A stretch of 64,000 nucleotides of DNA, from positions 124,001 to 188,000 of the forward strand of contig JAACJG010000005.1 in the NCBI GenBank assembly GCA_009917695.1, given 5' to 3'. The stretch is from Candidatus Rifleibacterium amylolyticum. GTDB taxonomy: Bacteria > Muiribacteriota > Ozemobacteria > Ozemobacterales > Ozemobacteraceae. Below, piece after piece: positions 21,154-30,421 of this stretch. The notes under the pieces were generated by a model, which saw nothing but the letters and a program-made list of their open reading frames with translations, was not told where the DNA came from and did no database searches. The translations under genes and the position numbers were made by a program. Position 1 is the stretch's first letter; each line of letters starts with the position of its first letter.

Positions 21154-23052
21154 ATGCACAAATTCAGCCTGATCAACCGCATCAGATATGCATTCGACAA
21201 TTTTATGGCGCGCGGCTTCATTGCACTGACTTCAGGTCTTGGCATAATTTCGCTCATTGTCATTATTGGAGCGGCGACAGTGGTTATCGCCGGTGGCTGG
21301 GGCCCTCCTGACGACGAACATTTCACTTTTGGTGAAGCTCTCTGGGCCAGTCTGCTGCGAACTCTCGACCCGGGAACCATGGGGGCTGACCAGGGCTGGG
21401 GCTTCCGTATCATCATGCTGCTGGTCACTCTCAGCGGCATATCTATCATCAGCACCCTGATCGGCGTAGTCAACAACGCCATTGAAACCAAGCTCAGCGA
21501 GTTGCGCAAAGGCCGCTCGGTCGTCGTTGAAAGCGGGCATACGCTTATTCTTGGCTGGTCACCACAGATTTTTACCATGGTGAAGGAGCTGATCATCTCG
21601 AACGAGCATCGCAAAGACCCATGTATTGTCATTCTCGCCGATCGCGACAAGGTTGAGATGGAAGACGAACTGCATGAAAAAGTCGGCAGACGGCATAATA
21701 CCAAAATAGTCTGCCGCAGCGGGAACCCTATTGACATCGACGATCTGGCGATTGTCAGCCCGCAGACGAGTCGCTCGATAATCATCCTGCCACCCGAAGG
21801 TGAAAACCCTGACGCAACCACACTGAAAATCATTCTTGCCATTGTTCAGGGCAAGGACCGGCGCCGCGAACCTTACCATATTACTGCGCAGATTCACGAT
21901 CCCCGCAATATGGACGTAACCGCAATGGTTGGCAAAAATGAAGTCGAGCTGGTGCAGATTTCAGATATGATCTCACGTCTTATCGCTCAGACCTGCCGGC
22001 AATCAGGCCTGTCGATAGTCTACTCAGAACTGCTCGGTTACGATGGTGACGAAATATATTTTCAGGCCGAGCCATCACTGGCCGGGCGCACCTATGGCGA
22101 AATTCTAGACCGTTACATTGATTCGGCAGTGATCGGCATCATGCCGGAAAAGGGCGAACCCATGCTTAACCCGCCCATGGATCAGGTTTTTGGCGCCAAC
22201 GACCAGATTATTGCCATTTCGGAAAATTTTGACACAATCAGGCTCAGCCCGCCTGCACGAGATTCGGTCAACCAATCAGCTATTGCCAATATTCCCGAAG
22301 CCGAGCCGACACCCGAGACGACATTGATTCTTGGCTGGAACTGGCGTGCGCCGGCAATCATCAACGAACTCGACAATTACGTAGCTCCCGGTTCAACGGT
22401 TTTGCTGATTTCGAGTGAATCTGATTCCGAGCGACTGATTGCTCAGAACTGCCGCAACCTCAAGCATCAGCGGGTCAGCTGTATGCTGGCCGACACGACA
22501 AGTCGCGAAGTGCTCGATGAAATCGAGGTAACCAACTTCAAACATATCATCATACTCAGTTATTCTGACCGCCTTGAGCCTCAGGAAGCAGATTCAGTCT
22601 CGATGATAACTCTGCTGCATCTGCGCGACATCACGCGCAAGCTTGAATACCCGATGAGCATCGTCAGCGAAATGCTCGATCAACGCAACCGCGCGCTGAT
22701 AGAGGTTTCTCAGGCAGACGATTACATTGTCAGCAATCATTTTATCAGTCTGGTCGTCACCCAGATATCACAGAACAAGCATCTGAACACTATATTCAAG
22801 GATCTCTTCGATGCCGACGGCTCAGAAATCTACCTGAAGCTGGCTTCCAACTACATAAAGCCCGGAACTGAAGTCAACTTTTACACGGTGCTCGCAGCGG
22901 CGCGGGCCAGAGGTGAAACCGCGATCGGCTACCATCTCAAATCAGTCCCGCAAACCCGCGAAAACCTGTTCGGCATAATAATCAACCCGCTGAAATCAGA
23001 GACGATAACCTTTGGAGAATGGGATAGAATAATAGTTCTCGCCGAAGACTAA
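21154..23052 (+). CDS. CASTOR/POLLUX-type ion channel with RCK-like domains
   Basis: 632 residues. Two membrane helices (about 17-48 and 86-110) flank a pore-loop-like region around LRTLDPGTMG, followed by KLSELRKGRSVVVESGHTLI, which is the hallmark junction of plant CASTOR/POLLUX and their bacterial relatives. Two Rossmann-like RCK domains follow, starting at HTLILGWSP (about 129) and TTLILGWNW (about 389). It should sit in the inner membrane as a tetrameric cation channel gated through the cytosolic ring. The gene follows the unknown 20561 gene by 86 bases and its end overlaps the convergent acetyltransferase by 4 bases. Confidence 0.85.
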   Translation: MHKFSLINRIRYAFDNFMARGFIALTSGLGIISLIVIIGAATVVIAGGWGPPDDEHFTFGEALWASLLRTLDPGTMGADQGWGFRIIMLLVTLSGISIISTLIGVVNNAIETKLSELRKGRSVVVESGHTLILGWSPQIFTMVKELIISNEHRKDPCIVILADRDKVEMEDELHEKVGRRHNTKIVCRSGNPIDIDDLAIVSPQTSRSIIILPPEGENPDATTLKIILAIVQGKDRRREPYHITAQIHDPRNMDVTAMVGKNEVELVQISDMISRLIAQTCRQSGLSIVYSELLGYDGDEIYFQAEPSLAGRTYGEILDRYIDSAVIGIMPEKGEPMLNPPMDQVFGANDQIIAISENFDTIRLSPPARDSVNQSAIANIPEAEPTPETTLILGWNWRAPAIINELDNYVAPGSTVLLISSESDSERLIAQNCRNLKHQRVSCMLADTTSREVLDEIEVTNFKHIIILSYSDRLEPQEADSVSMITLLHLRDITRKLEYPMSIVSEMLDQRNRALIEVSQADDYIVSNHFISLVVTQISQNKHLNTIFKDLFDADGSEIYLKLASNYIKPGTEVNFYTVLAAARARGETAIGYHLKSVPQTRENLFGIIINPLKSETITFGEWDRIIVLAED

Positions 23053-23690
23053 CAGTTGTCGAGAGATTTCTGAAAAATATCGAAGTATCTCGCGACCTGC
23101 ATCCCGTCGATCAGAGCATGGTGTACCTGCAGAGCGACCGGCATCATTTTTCTGCCGTCTTTTAATGATGCCTGACCGAAGATAATTTTGGGCACACTTT
23201 CGTTTTTATAATTGCAGGCGAAAGTAAGCGCGGAAAACTTGAGCCATGGCAGGCTCGAATAATAAATCTGGTCGTTGCGAACATCATTTTCGAGGCACAT
23301 GCCAGGGCGTGCCTTGACCAGCTCGATCTGGCGCTGAGCATTGGCGGCAAATTCCCTGAAATCAGGCAGGTATTCGATAAAGCAGCAACCGAAAGTCTCA
23401 TCATCACGCATTATCGTTGCCGACGCATGCAACGGGCCGTAACAGTGAACTTCGTCGCCGATTATGCGCCAGCCAAATTCAGGCACAGCATTAGCAGCAT
23501 TGAGAGATGCATGCAGATAGAGCAGAAAGAAGGAGTTCCCACGACTTTTCGCGGCTGCGGCCGCTGCGGTACAATCGACATCGACAACCAGGCTCCAGAA
23601 CGGGTTGTCAAGGCTGCGAAAGTGCTCAAAATGCTCGCGGCGCTTCCATTCGGCAAGCTCGATTCTACCCTGCAGACCAATATCACTCAT
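23049..23690 (-). CDS. Chloramphenicol acetyltransferase-like protein
   Basis: 213 residues, the usual length for type A CAT trimers. The catalytic motif is HHALIDG (His-x3-Asp-Gly) near the C-terminus; NPFWSLVVDVDCT near the N-terminus and YYSSLPWLKFSAL in the middle fit the fold. CAT family members transfer acetyl from acetyl-CoA to a hydroxyl; chromosomal relatives often use substrates other than chloramphenicol, and specificity cannot be read here. GAAGGAG lies a few bases before the ATG. It is a single gene with no mobile-element signs around it, so I do not treat it as acquired resistance. Confidence 0.88.
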   Translation of the reverse strand: MSDIGLQGRIELAEWKRREHFEHFRSLDNPFWSLVVDVDCTAAAAAAKSRGNSFFLLYLHASLNAANAVPEFGWRIIGDEVHCYGPLHASATIMRDDETFGCCFIEYLPDFREFAANAQRQIELVKARPGMCLENDVRNDQIYYSSLPWLKFSALTFACNYKNESVPKIIFGQASLKDGRKMMPVALQVHHALIDGMQVARYFDIFQKSLDNC

Positions 23691-23879
23691 TTGCCACTCC
23701 TTCTGCTATTGCCGCCAAGATACCAGAAAACCCGTCAGGTAACAAATGCCACATTCTGCCCGCACGATTTTCGTTCAGGCCCGTCATCGCGGAGCGATGA
23801 ACGATAACACAGGCCTGTAATGTCATTATGAGAGCAATTGTCTGCTTACCGCCAATTATTACAGTCTGTTGAGTCTGAC

Positions 23880-23907
23880 TTGAAAAAAGTCTATGTACTG
23901 ATATACT
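23880..23907 (+). promoter_or_regulatory. Sigma-70-type promoter of the 23945 gene
   Basis: TTGAAA (23880-23885), 16-base spacer, TATACT (23902-23907), with the ATG 37 bases after the -10. The rest of 23691-23944 shows nothing recognisable. Confidence 0.6.
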
Positions 23908-23944
23908 TAGCCTGTGGATCAATTTAAAACAGGCAGATAAAAAT

Positions 23945-24550
23945 ATGGAAAACAACGGGAGACGAAACAGTTTTGGTTTTAACGTTAAGCCCGACCTGAG
24001 CGAATACAGGAAGAAGGAACCAGAACCGGTCGAGAACGAAGAAGCCACCGAGGGGAAAGAACCAGTTGCAGAAGGCGAAAAAGTCAGCGAACTGCTGAAA
24101 GACGCAACAGTAGGGCTCGTTCATTCAACCCGCGACCTTATACTGTACATAATTATCTGGTATCTGGCATACCCTTTTCTGTTCTTCACCAGTTTTCACA
24201 TGGCTCAGAAATACCTGCAGATGAAATTCGATTCTCTTTCACCCATCGAATTGCTCAATATGCTGATCACCATCGGCGCCGGCGTATATTATGCCTATTA
24301 CATGCTGGCGACCTTTATAAACGAGCATACCGCGCCCCAGGTATATGAGGACGAAAAGAGATTCTTTTTCCCCCGCCTGGGATTTTATGCACTTTATATG
24401 GGTTTTGTTCTTTACAACTCTAATATGTTGAATGTCGAAACTTTTGAAAATTCCGAAAACATAAGATTATTCGTAGTTTTTTACATTCTCTACATTTCTT
24501 CTGTAACCCTGTTCAGACATTTTAATGCGCGGGTAAGCAAACCACGCTGA
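23945..24550 (+). CDS. AYPF-motif membrane protein, paralogue 1
   Basis: 201 residues of unknown family. A polar, acidic N-terminal 60 residues is followed by four hydrophobic helices (about 65-90, 100-125, 140-160, 170-190). The first helix carries WYLAYPFLFFTSFHMAQ; the second carries AGVYYAYYMLATFINEH. Both segments recur in the paralogue at 24955, which lies 404 bases downstream with a repeat block in between. Extended -10/-35 promoter at 23880. No ribosome site stronger than CAGATAAAAAT is seen. Membrane location is certain from composition; function is unknown. Confidence 0.8.
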   Translation: MENNGRRNSFGFNVKPDLSEYRKKEPEPVENEEATEGKEPVAEGEKVSELLKDATVGLVHSTRDLILYIIIWYLAYPFLFFTSFHMAQKYLQMKFDSLSPIELLNMLITIGAGVYYAYYMLATFINEHTAPQVYEDEKRFFFPRLGFYALYMGFVLYNSNMLNVETFENSENIRLFVVFYILYISSVTLFRHFNARVSKPR

Positions 24551-24564
24551 CCGCTAGATCCTGA

Positions 24565-24599
24565 CATTCTGCGCGTAGCGAAGCGGAGTCGCAGAATCC
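24565..24599. repeat. REP-like palindrome, copy 2
   Basis: CATTCTGCGCG ... CGCAGAATCC, differing from the copy at 88-122 by one base in the shared core. It lies 15 bases after the stop of the 23945 gene. Confidence 0.7.
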
Positions 24600-24600
24600 A

Positions 24601-24845
24601 TCTTCGGCCTGCTCAACTCGCCTCAAAAATCTGTGCAATCTGCGAAATCTGAGGAAAAAATTCTTCTCTTCTGATTATACTTTTCTTCTTATCTTTCTCG
24701 CTCTTCTCCGCGCCTCAGCGTCTCTGCGTGAGCCTCTTCTCCTTTGTGTCTCTGTGTCTTAGTGCGAGAATCGATTACGATTACGCGCACGAGAACGAAA
24801 TAGAGTAAAAAATCTGCGGCATCCGCGAAATCTGCGGATTGTTCG
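24601..24845. repeat. Composite intergenic repeat block
   Basis: This fills the gene-free stretch 24551-24954 together with the palindrome before it. Module A at 24626-24663 (TCTGTGCAATCTGCGAAATC), module B at about 24713-24772 (GTCTCTGCG ... TTTGTGTCTCTGTGTCTTAG), GATTACGATTACG hexamers at about 24773-24786, and a second module A at 24811-24840 (TCTGCGG ... GCGAAATCTGCGGATT). The same module set occurs at 211-505 and 54770-55009. The remaining bases to 24954 show nothing else. Confidence 0.75.
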
Positions 24846-24954
24846 TTCTGACGAGAAGGATCTTCGGAAAAGACACAAAACTGCCGATGTATATAGTAGC
24901 TCAGCATCTTTGCGTTCATTTTTGGCTGAGACACTAATTACAGGTGGTTTTATC

Positions 24955-25584
24955 ATGTCTGCTACACTTGAATCAGCCCTGGATAGCAATGGTAACGAAG
25001 AACAGTTCGGCCTGAATCTCCAGCTCGAGTCCGCTGTGGCAACAAACTCCGGCTACACAACGATTTACGGGCGGCCAGAGAAGCAAACCAGGCAAGCGAA
25101 AAAACAGGAGGGGGTTTCTGACCTTACCCTGATATGGCTTGCAGTTACCGGCTTCTTCGAAGGCCTCTGGAACTTATTTCTCTACCTCAATCTCTGGTAT
25201 GTTGCCTATCCATTTCTGCTCTTCGTGTCATTCTACATGAGCCAGGTATTGCTCAAACCTGATCTGGCAACACTGACGCCGCTGCGCATAATCAATGCCC
25301 TGGTTGCCGGCAGCGCCGGACTGTATTATGCTTATCAGCTGCTGATCACCTTCATCTGCGAACACAGCGACCCGACCATGTATTTTGAACAACGCAAAAG
25401 CTTTCTGCTGCACATCACCGGCTACGGCCTGATTACACTTTTCGTGCTGCAGACTTCTGGTCTGCTCAATGGCAAAGCCTTTCTCGACAGCAACAATCAG
25501 TGGCTGTTCATCAGCTTTTACATGATGTATCTGGTATCGACAACCTACATGAAGTATTTCAACTACCGCATTACCGTGAAATGA
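24955..25584 (+). CDS. AYPF-motif membrane protein, paralogue 2
   Basis: 209 residues. Same architecture as the protein at 23945: polar N-terminus (about 1-58), four helices, and the shared segments WYVAYPFLLFVSFYMSQ and SAGLYYAYQLLITFICEH. The two genes look like a tandem duplication that later diverged, with repeat DNA between. The ATG at 24955 is preferred over a TTG 45 bases upstream because CAGGTGG lies 7 bases before it. A strong bidirectional terminator follows at 25595. Function unknown; the conserved Trp-Tyr/Ala-Tyr-Pro-Phe cluster in the first helix and the Glu-His pair after the second helix are the residues to look at. Confidence 0.8.
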   Translation: MSATLESALDSNGNEEQFGLNLQLESAVATNSGYTTIYGRPEKQTRQAKKQEGVSDLTLIWLAVTGFFEGLWNLFLYLNLWYVAYPFLLFVSFYMSQVLLKPDLATLTPLRIINALVAGSAGLYYAYQLLITFICEHSDPTMYFEQRKSFLLHITGYGLITLFVLQTSGLLNGKAFLDSNNQWLFISFYMMYLVSTTYMKYFNYRITVK

Positions 25585-25594
25585 CACACCGATA

Positions 25595-25637
25595 AAAAGC
25601 CCGGGCCCGCAGTGAATGCAGGCCCGGGTTTATTTTT
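25595..25637. terminator. Bidirectional intrinsic terminator
   Basis: CCCGGGCCCGCA (25600-25611) pairs with TGCAGGCCCGGG (25617-25628), one mismatch, with AAAAA before and TTTATTTTTT after. It serves both the plus-strand gene ending at 25584 and the convergent ettA gene. Confidence 0.9.
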
Positions 25638-25650
25638 TCAGTAATAACTT

Positions 25651-27324
25651 TTACAAAGAGAAGCGGCGGAAGCGGGCACGGCGCCCCTCATTAGCGGCTG
25701 CCCCCAGCTTTTTAAGATACATGCTTTCGTAATCTTCAAAGTTTCCTTCGAACCAGCTTACTTTGGCGTTGCCCTCGAATACCAGCAGATGCGTGCAGAT
25801 GCGGTTGAGGAAGAAGCGGTCGTGGCTGATCACCAGTGCGCAGCCGGCAAAGTCGCTGATGGCGTCTTCAAGCAGGCGCAGGGTGCCGACATCGAGGTCG
25901 TTGGTCGGTTCGTCTAGCATCAGCAGGTTGCCACCTGATTTAACAATCTTGGCCAGGTGCAGACGGTTGCGTTCACCACCCGAAAGCTCGCCAACCTTCT
26001 TCTGCTGATCGGATCCCTTAAAGCCAAAACGGCCGCAGTAAGCCCGCGAAGGTATTTTGCTCTTGCCAAACTGCACTTCGTCACGACCTTCGCTGATTTC
26101 ATCAAACACGGTGTTTTCAGAATTCAGGGTATCGCGGTGCTGATCGACCCAGGCCAGCTTGACCGTCGGGCCAACGACGATTTCTCCGTTGTCAGGCTTC
26201 TCGTTGCCGGCGATCATACGAAACATCGTGGTTTTGCCGGCGCCATTCGGCCCGATTATGCCGACTACCGCGCCGCGCGGCAGCGAGAAACTGGTATCAT
26301 CAAGAAGCTTGCTGCCATCGTAACCTTTGCTGACGCCTTTGAAATCAACGACCAGATCCCCAAGATGCTCTGCCGGTGCGATCTGGATGACGGTTTCGTC
26401 GCCACGTTCGCTGCTGCTCTCGCGCGAAACCAGATTCTCGAAATGCGCGATGCGGTCGCGATGCAGTTCGCGGCGATCGCCTGTATTCATGCGGATCCAC
26501 TTGAGCTCGCGCTCGAGCGAGCGGCGGCGGGCCGACTCTTTCTTTTCAGAGGCGGCCAGAATCTCGAGCTTCTGGGCCAGCCATGAGCTGTAATTACCTT
26601 CGAAGGGTATGCCGTAACCGTCTTCGAGTTCGAGGATCCATTTGGTAATGTTATCGAGGAAATATCGGTCGTGCGTCGATATGATGACGGTGCCGGGGTA
26701 ATCCTTGAGGTAGTTTTCAAGCCAGGCAACGGTCTGAGCGTCGAGATGGTTGGTGGGTTCGTCGAGCAGCAGCAGGTCTGGCTGTTCGAGCAGGGCGCGG
26801 CAGAGCGCGACGCGGCGCTTTTCACCGCCCGAAAGGTTATCGACGATCATATCGTCTGGCGGCAATACCAGCGCGTTGGCTGCCACATTGAGGCGGGTAT
26901 CGAGTTCCCAGCCGCCGCAGGCGTCGATTTTGTCCTGCAGTTCGGCCATTTTTTCCATGGCTTTATCCATGGCATCGGGATCCATATCGCCCATCGCGGC
27001 CGAAATATCTTCGTATTCCTTGATCAGTGCCAGCGTGTCGGCAAAGGCCGCCTCGATATTGGCGCGCACGGTTTTGCCGTTTTCGAGCTGCGGTTCCTGC
27101 GGCACGAAACCGACGCGATAACCGCGGCAGAGTTCGGCCTGGCCACGGAATTCCTTGTCGATGCCGGCCATGATGCGCAGCACCGTGCTCTTACCGGCGC
27201 CATTGGCACCGACGATGCCAATTTTGGCGCCGGGATAGAAGCACAGATTGATGTCTTTGAGAACCTGGCGGGTGCCATAGAACTTGTTGAGCCCGAGCAT
27301 GGTAAAGATATATTTTTCAGCCAT
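25651..27324 (-). CDS. ettA: Energy-dependent translational throttle protein EttA (ABC-F)
   Basis: 557 residues, the standard length for EttA. Two ABC ATPase domains in tandem without membrane helices: Walker A GANGAGKST and GPNGAGKTT, signature LSGGEKRRVALCRALLEQPD and LSGGERNRLHLAK, Walker B LLLLDEPTNHLDA and LLMLDEPTNDLD. The linker between them is Arg/Lys-rich, as in ABC-F factors that bind the ribosomal E site. EttA gates the first translocation step according to the ATP/ADP ratio. The ATG follows GAGGGCTT. It has its own promoter at 27357-27385. Confidence 0.95.
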   Translation of the reverse strand: MAEKYIFTMLGLNKFYGTRQVLKDINLCFYPGAKIGIVGANGAGKSTVLRIMAGIDKEFRGQAELCRGYRVGFVPQEPQLENGKTVRANIEAAFADTLALIKEYEDISAAMGDMDPDAMDKAMEKMAELQDKIDACGGWELDTRLNVAANALVLPPDDMIVDNLSGGEKRRVALCRALLEQPDLLLLDEPTNHLDAQTVAWLENYLKDYPGTVIISTHDRYFLDNITKWILELEDGYGIPFEGNYSSWLAQKLEILAASEKKESARRRSLERELKWIRMNTGDRRELHRDRIAHFENLVSRESSSERGDETVIQIAPAEHLGDLVVDFKGVSKGYDGSKLLDDTSFSLPRGAVVGIIGPNGAGKTTMFRMIAGNEKPDNGEIVVGPTVKLAWVDQHRDTLNSENTVFDEISEGRDEVQFGKSKIPSRAYCGRFGFKGSDQQKKVGELSGGERNRLHLAKIVKSGGNLLMLDEPTNDLDVGTLRLLEDAISDFAGCALVISHDRFFLNRICTHLLVFEGNAKVSWFEGNFEDYESMYLKKLGAAANEGRRARFRRFSL

Positions 27325-27356
27325 AAGCCCTCTTTCGTGAGTTGATTTACCGGCTG

Positions 27357-27385
27357 ATTCTACCTTAAAACCATGACAGCGACAA
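27357..27385 (-). promoter_or_regulatory. Sigma-70-type promoter of ettA
   Basis: On the minus strand, TTGTCG (27385-27380), a 17-base spacer, and TAGAAT (27362-27357), 32 bases before the ettA ATG. It fits between the 3' end of the VIT gene and ettA, so ettA is probably transcribed separately. Confidence 0.55.
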
Positions 27386-27387
27386 GC

Positions 27388-30339
27388 TCAAAACTCGATA
27401 TCAGCAACCGTGAAGGTCTCCTTGTTTTCGGTCAGACGCAAAGTAACCGAACGCCGCTTTTCGTTCTCACGACCGAAGTTGGTAAAGAGATCGACCTGCA
27501 GAGTAACGGCGCCAGCCACCTTCTGCGAGCGGCTGCCATAGAAGTTGGTCTTAACCTCATACATGCCGTGGCGGGCCTTTTTGATCATGTATTCTTCGGG
27601 GCCGTAGCCCTGCGTGAAGTCGCGCGATACGAGACCGCCGATCTGGGTACGCGGATAGCTGTAGAATGCCTTTTCGCCACTCGGCTCCATTACCCAGAGG
27701 TCCATGTCGGTCATATCGGCATCCCAGGTCATGACGATGCGCAGATCGACGTCGATCGGCTTAACCAGACGCTCATCGACCTTGAAGTCCTTAATGCCCC
27801 TGCGTTTGCCCTGAACAATCAGGTTGTTCATTTCTTCGAGCGCGATGACTTCTATTTCAGGGAAACGGCCGTCCCAGCTTTTGAGAACTACTTCGTAGAG
27901 CAGCTCGACTGCACGCACGTATTCGCCCATCCGGCCGAGAACGAGGGCGAGATCGCGATATGACTGCGGCTCTTCGCGCCGCATTTCAAGAACTTCTTCA
28001 AATATCGCGGCACTTATCGCCAGTTCGTCGATCTGCGCCAGACGGTGCGCCAGAATTCGCATCAGCGCCGGGTTTTCCAGTTCGAGTTCGGCGATATTCG
28101 AAAGTACCTGCAGCGCAGTATCGTTCTGCTTGAGTGCGATAAACACATCGGCACAGTCAAGATAATAGGCCGGCGACATGAGATATTCGGCTTTCTCGTC
28201 GAGATAGGCTGAATACGGATCTTTTGCCGCTTTGATCTTCTTTACATAAGGCGTATCGGGTTGCCAGGGCTTGATGGCAACACCGGGATTGACCGGTCGG
28301 GAAGTCGAACTGTCTTCTTTATCCATGGCTTTCGATGACTCTCTCGCAATCGATGGCGCCGGTGCCATGTCCATGGCTGACTGCACACTCATCTCTTCAT
28401 CAGCGCCACCGGCATCGCTTTCAAAACCTTCAACAGATTCCTGCATTGGTGCGGGCGCCTGCCGCATCAAGTCGTCGCTGTCGCCATTGCGTGAGCGCGG
28501 AGCACCCAGACTGGAGCCGGGTGCCATTCTATTTTTCTTTTCCGGGCTAGTGACTTCAGCCTTGCTGAAATCGGTGTTCCACCAGCGCAGACGTTCTTCC
28601 CACATGGCGATGACTGTTATCAGTTTATCGTCGCGGGTCTTTGCCAGAGCGGCATCTTCTTTTTCGAGCACGTCAAAATACTGTTTGCGCCATTCAGGCT
28701 TCGAAGCAGGCGGCACCACACGATGTTCAAGATACTGGTCGATTGTTTCGAGCACCAGCAGTGAAGTAAATTCATTTACTATCGAATGTTTCTTACTCAG
28801 AGAAACAATTTCACTGCGATTTTTATCTTTCTGCGCCATCAGCTCATCAATTTTGCGCCCGGCCCAGAAGCGCCGCAAAAATTCGCCGTTCACGGCATCG
28901 CTCTTTTTGATGGTAAACTTGCGGTCAATCTTGTCGGCATCGTGAGCGCCGAACTGCAACAGCAGTTCAGATTCGTCCTTTTCGAGAGTGCCCGCCAGCA
29001 TGAAATGCGGATGCACCGGCACCACTCCGGCCGGATAAATTTCTTCAAGTCCGGCGCCGGCCTTGCGGTTGACCAGCCCGAAAAACTCAGCACCAACCAG
29101 TTTTACTGCGCGATCGATATCGACATTTTTCAGATTCAGCAGGGCACCGCCGGTTTTGCGGCAGAGGGTTTGAAGAAAACCATAATCAGCGCCATCGCTG
29201 CTGGCGAGCGCATAAACCGGAGCGTTAAGCGCCGGCACCACAGCGCGACCAAAAGTATTTAGACCGTCTGAGATAAGCAGATAAAAGTCAGGCTTTTTTA
29301 CGCTTTCGCCAAGACCGGCAAAAGAGGTGCCGCCATCGAACCTTATTGAATCGATATGAGCAAGCAGGGCCTTTGCATCGCCGCGAGTCAGCGAAAATGG
29401 AACGGGCTTACCGGGTTTGTTGCGAAATTCGATGAATTCTACTTCGACCTTGTCGGCAACACGTTCTGAAGCCAGAAGTGACGACACAAATTTCTTTTCG
29501 CTGGCGAGATCGCGCTTTGCCGCAGAGCCTGAAGCATCATAGAGCACGACGATACGTTCGGCTGGTTTGGCAGGGCTGGCGCCACGGCGGGCTATAACCC
29601 CCTGCACGCTGAAATAATACTGGCCGTCGGCCGACTTCTCGACAAATACCGAACCGGTCTCAGGCAACGGCACATCGACGAGCAGTTCCGATTTTATTTC
29701 CTGACCGTTGGCTGCAACCTCGCTGAACCAGCCTGACTGCATGCGACTGAAATCTGACGGCTGCAAACCTTCGATCTTGATCTTCGGCTGCTGATCCGTG
29801 CTGAGAACTTCAACACGCAGATTGAAGTGTTCAGTAGCCCGGCTCAACTGCAGCGGCACACGATAGCGAGCGCTCGCGTCATCGATAGCCAGTTCAGTAA
29901 GATAAGTGACCTGCACAGTTCGGTAACCTCGCGGGTTAAGCGGGTATACCCTGGTCTTGAAATTGTTACCCTTGACCTTCTCGACCAGCCCGGGGTCAAC
30001 ACCCTTGCGCACTTCGGTCTCGAATATTTCGCGGGCTTTCTGTTTTTCGACGGCGACGCCTTCGACGAGATCGCCGTTAACGTCGAGCGCATAGCCCGAC
30101 ACAACCGCGCCTTCAGGCATCGGAAACTCAAGCTCGCCTTCGAGCACTCGTGAATTCGGGTTATAGAATTTCATGGTCATGGTAGATTCGGCCAGATGCC
30201 CGAAAATGCGCACGCGCATGGCAAGATCTGCCAATCTGACCGGCTCTTCCCCGGCATTTTTGACCTGAATGACCGGAACCTGCGCAGACAAAGACGCAGC
30301 CAGAAAAACAAACAGCATGATGACCAGAATTCTTTTCAT
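27388..30339 (-). CDS. Exported VIT/VWA protein with TPR-like and YfaP/DUF2135-like C-terminus
   Basis: 983 residues. Signal peptide (about 1-20, ending SLSAQ), VIT domain (about 25-145), a VWA domain with a MIDAS-type DASGS in VVLYDASGSA (about 260), a disordered Pro/Ser/Met-rich stretch (about 590-700), TPR-like helices (about 730-840) and a C-terminal YfaP/DUF2135-like beta domain (about 870-983, MTWDADMTDMDLWVMEPSG). VIT/VWA proteins mediate metal-dependent adhesion at the surface or periplasm. The start at 30339 is preferred to one 105 bases upstream because GGGAGGGG sits just before it and the signal peptide then begins the protein. Last gene of the minus-strand set starting at 33783. 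Confidence 0.88.
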   Translation of the reverse strand: MKRILVIMLFVFLAASLSAQVPVIQVKNAGEEPVRLADLAMRVRIFGHLAESTMTMKFYNPNSRVLEGELEFPMPEGAVVSGYALDVNGDLVEGVAVEKQKAREIFETEVRKGVDPGLVEKVKGNNFKTRVYPLNPRGYRTVQVTYLTELAIDDASARYRVPLQLSRATEHFNLRVEVLSTDQQPKIKIEGLQPSDFSRMQSGWFSEVAANGQEIKSELLVDVPLPETGSVFVEKSADGQYYFSVQGVIARRGASPAKPAERIVVLYDASGSAAKRDLASEKKFVSSLLASERVADKVEVEFIEFRNKPGKPVPFSLTRGDAKALLAHIDSIRFDGGTSFAGLGESVKKPDFYLLISDGLNTFGRAVVPALNAPVYALASSDGADYGFLQTLCRKTGGALLNLKNVDIDRAVKLVGAEFFGLVNRKAGAGLEEIYPAGVVPVHPHFMLAGTLEKDESELLLQFGAHDADKIDRKFTIKKSDAVNGEFLRRFWAGRKIDELMAQKDKNRSEIVSLSKKHSIVNEFTSLLVLETIDQYLEHRVVPPASKPEWRKQYFDVLEKEDAALAKTRDDKLITVIAMWEERLRWWNTDFSKAEVTSPEKKNRMAPGSSLGAPRSRNGDSDDLMRQAPAPMQESVEGFESDAGGADEEMSVQSAMDMAPAPSIARESSKAMDKEDSSTSRPVNPGVAIKPWQPDTPYVKKIKAAKDPYSAYLDEKAEYLMSPAYYLDCADVFIALKQNDTALQVLSNIAELELENPALMRILAHRLAQIDELAISAAIFEEVLEMRREEPQSYRDLALVLGRMGEYVRAVELLYEVVLKSWDGRFPEIEVIALEEMNNLIVQGKRRGIKDFKVDERLVKPIDVDLRIVMTWDADMTDMDLWVMEPSGEKAFYSYPRTQIGGLVSRDFTQGYGPEEYMIKKARHGMYEVKTNFYGSRSQKVAGAVTLQVDLFTNFGRENEKRRSVTLRLTENKETFTVADIEF

Positions 30340-30376
30340 AAAACCCCTCCCGCAAACGTAAATGGTTCGTTCAATA

Positions 30377-30385
30377 TTTATAACA
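30377..30385 (-). promoter_or_regulatory. Extended -10 promoter before the VIT gene
   Basis: On the minus strand TGTTATAAA (TGN plus TATAAA), 38 bases before the ATG at 30339 and inside the 82-base gap to the upstream gene. No strong -35. It suggests the VIT gene can be expressed apart from the rest of the operon. Confidence 0.4.
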
Positions 30386-30421
30386 ACGCATATTGCCGGC
30401 AGCAGATTCGAAAATAAACGC

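Noticed and set aside
23049-23690. Acquired chloramphenicol resistance gene
   Set aside because: No mobile element, integron or composition shift around it; CAT-like chromosomal proteins often have other substrates.
26671-27345. 224-codon plus-strand frame opposite ettA
   Set aside because: Antisense to the conserved ABC motifs of ettA.
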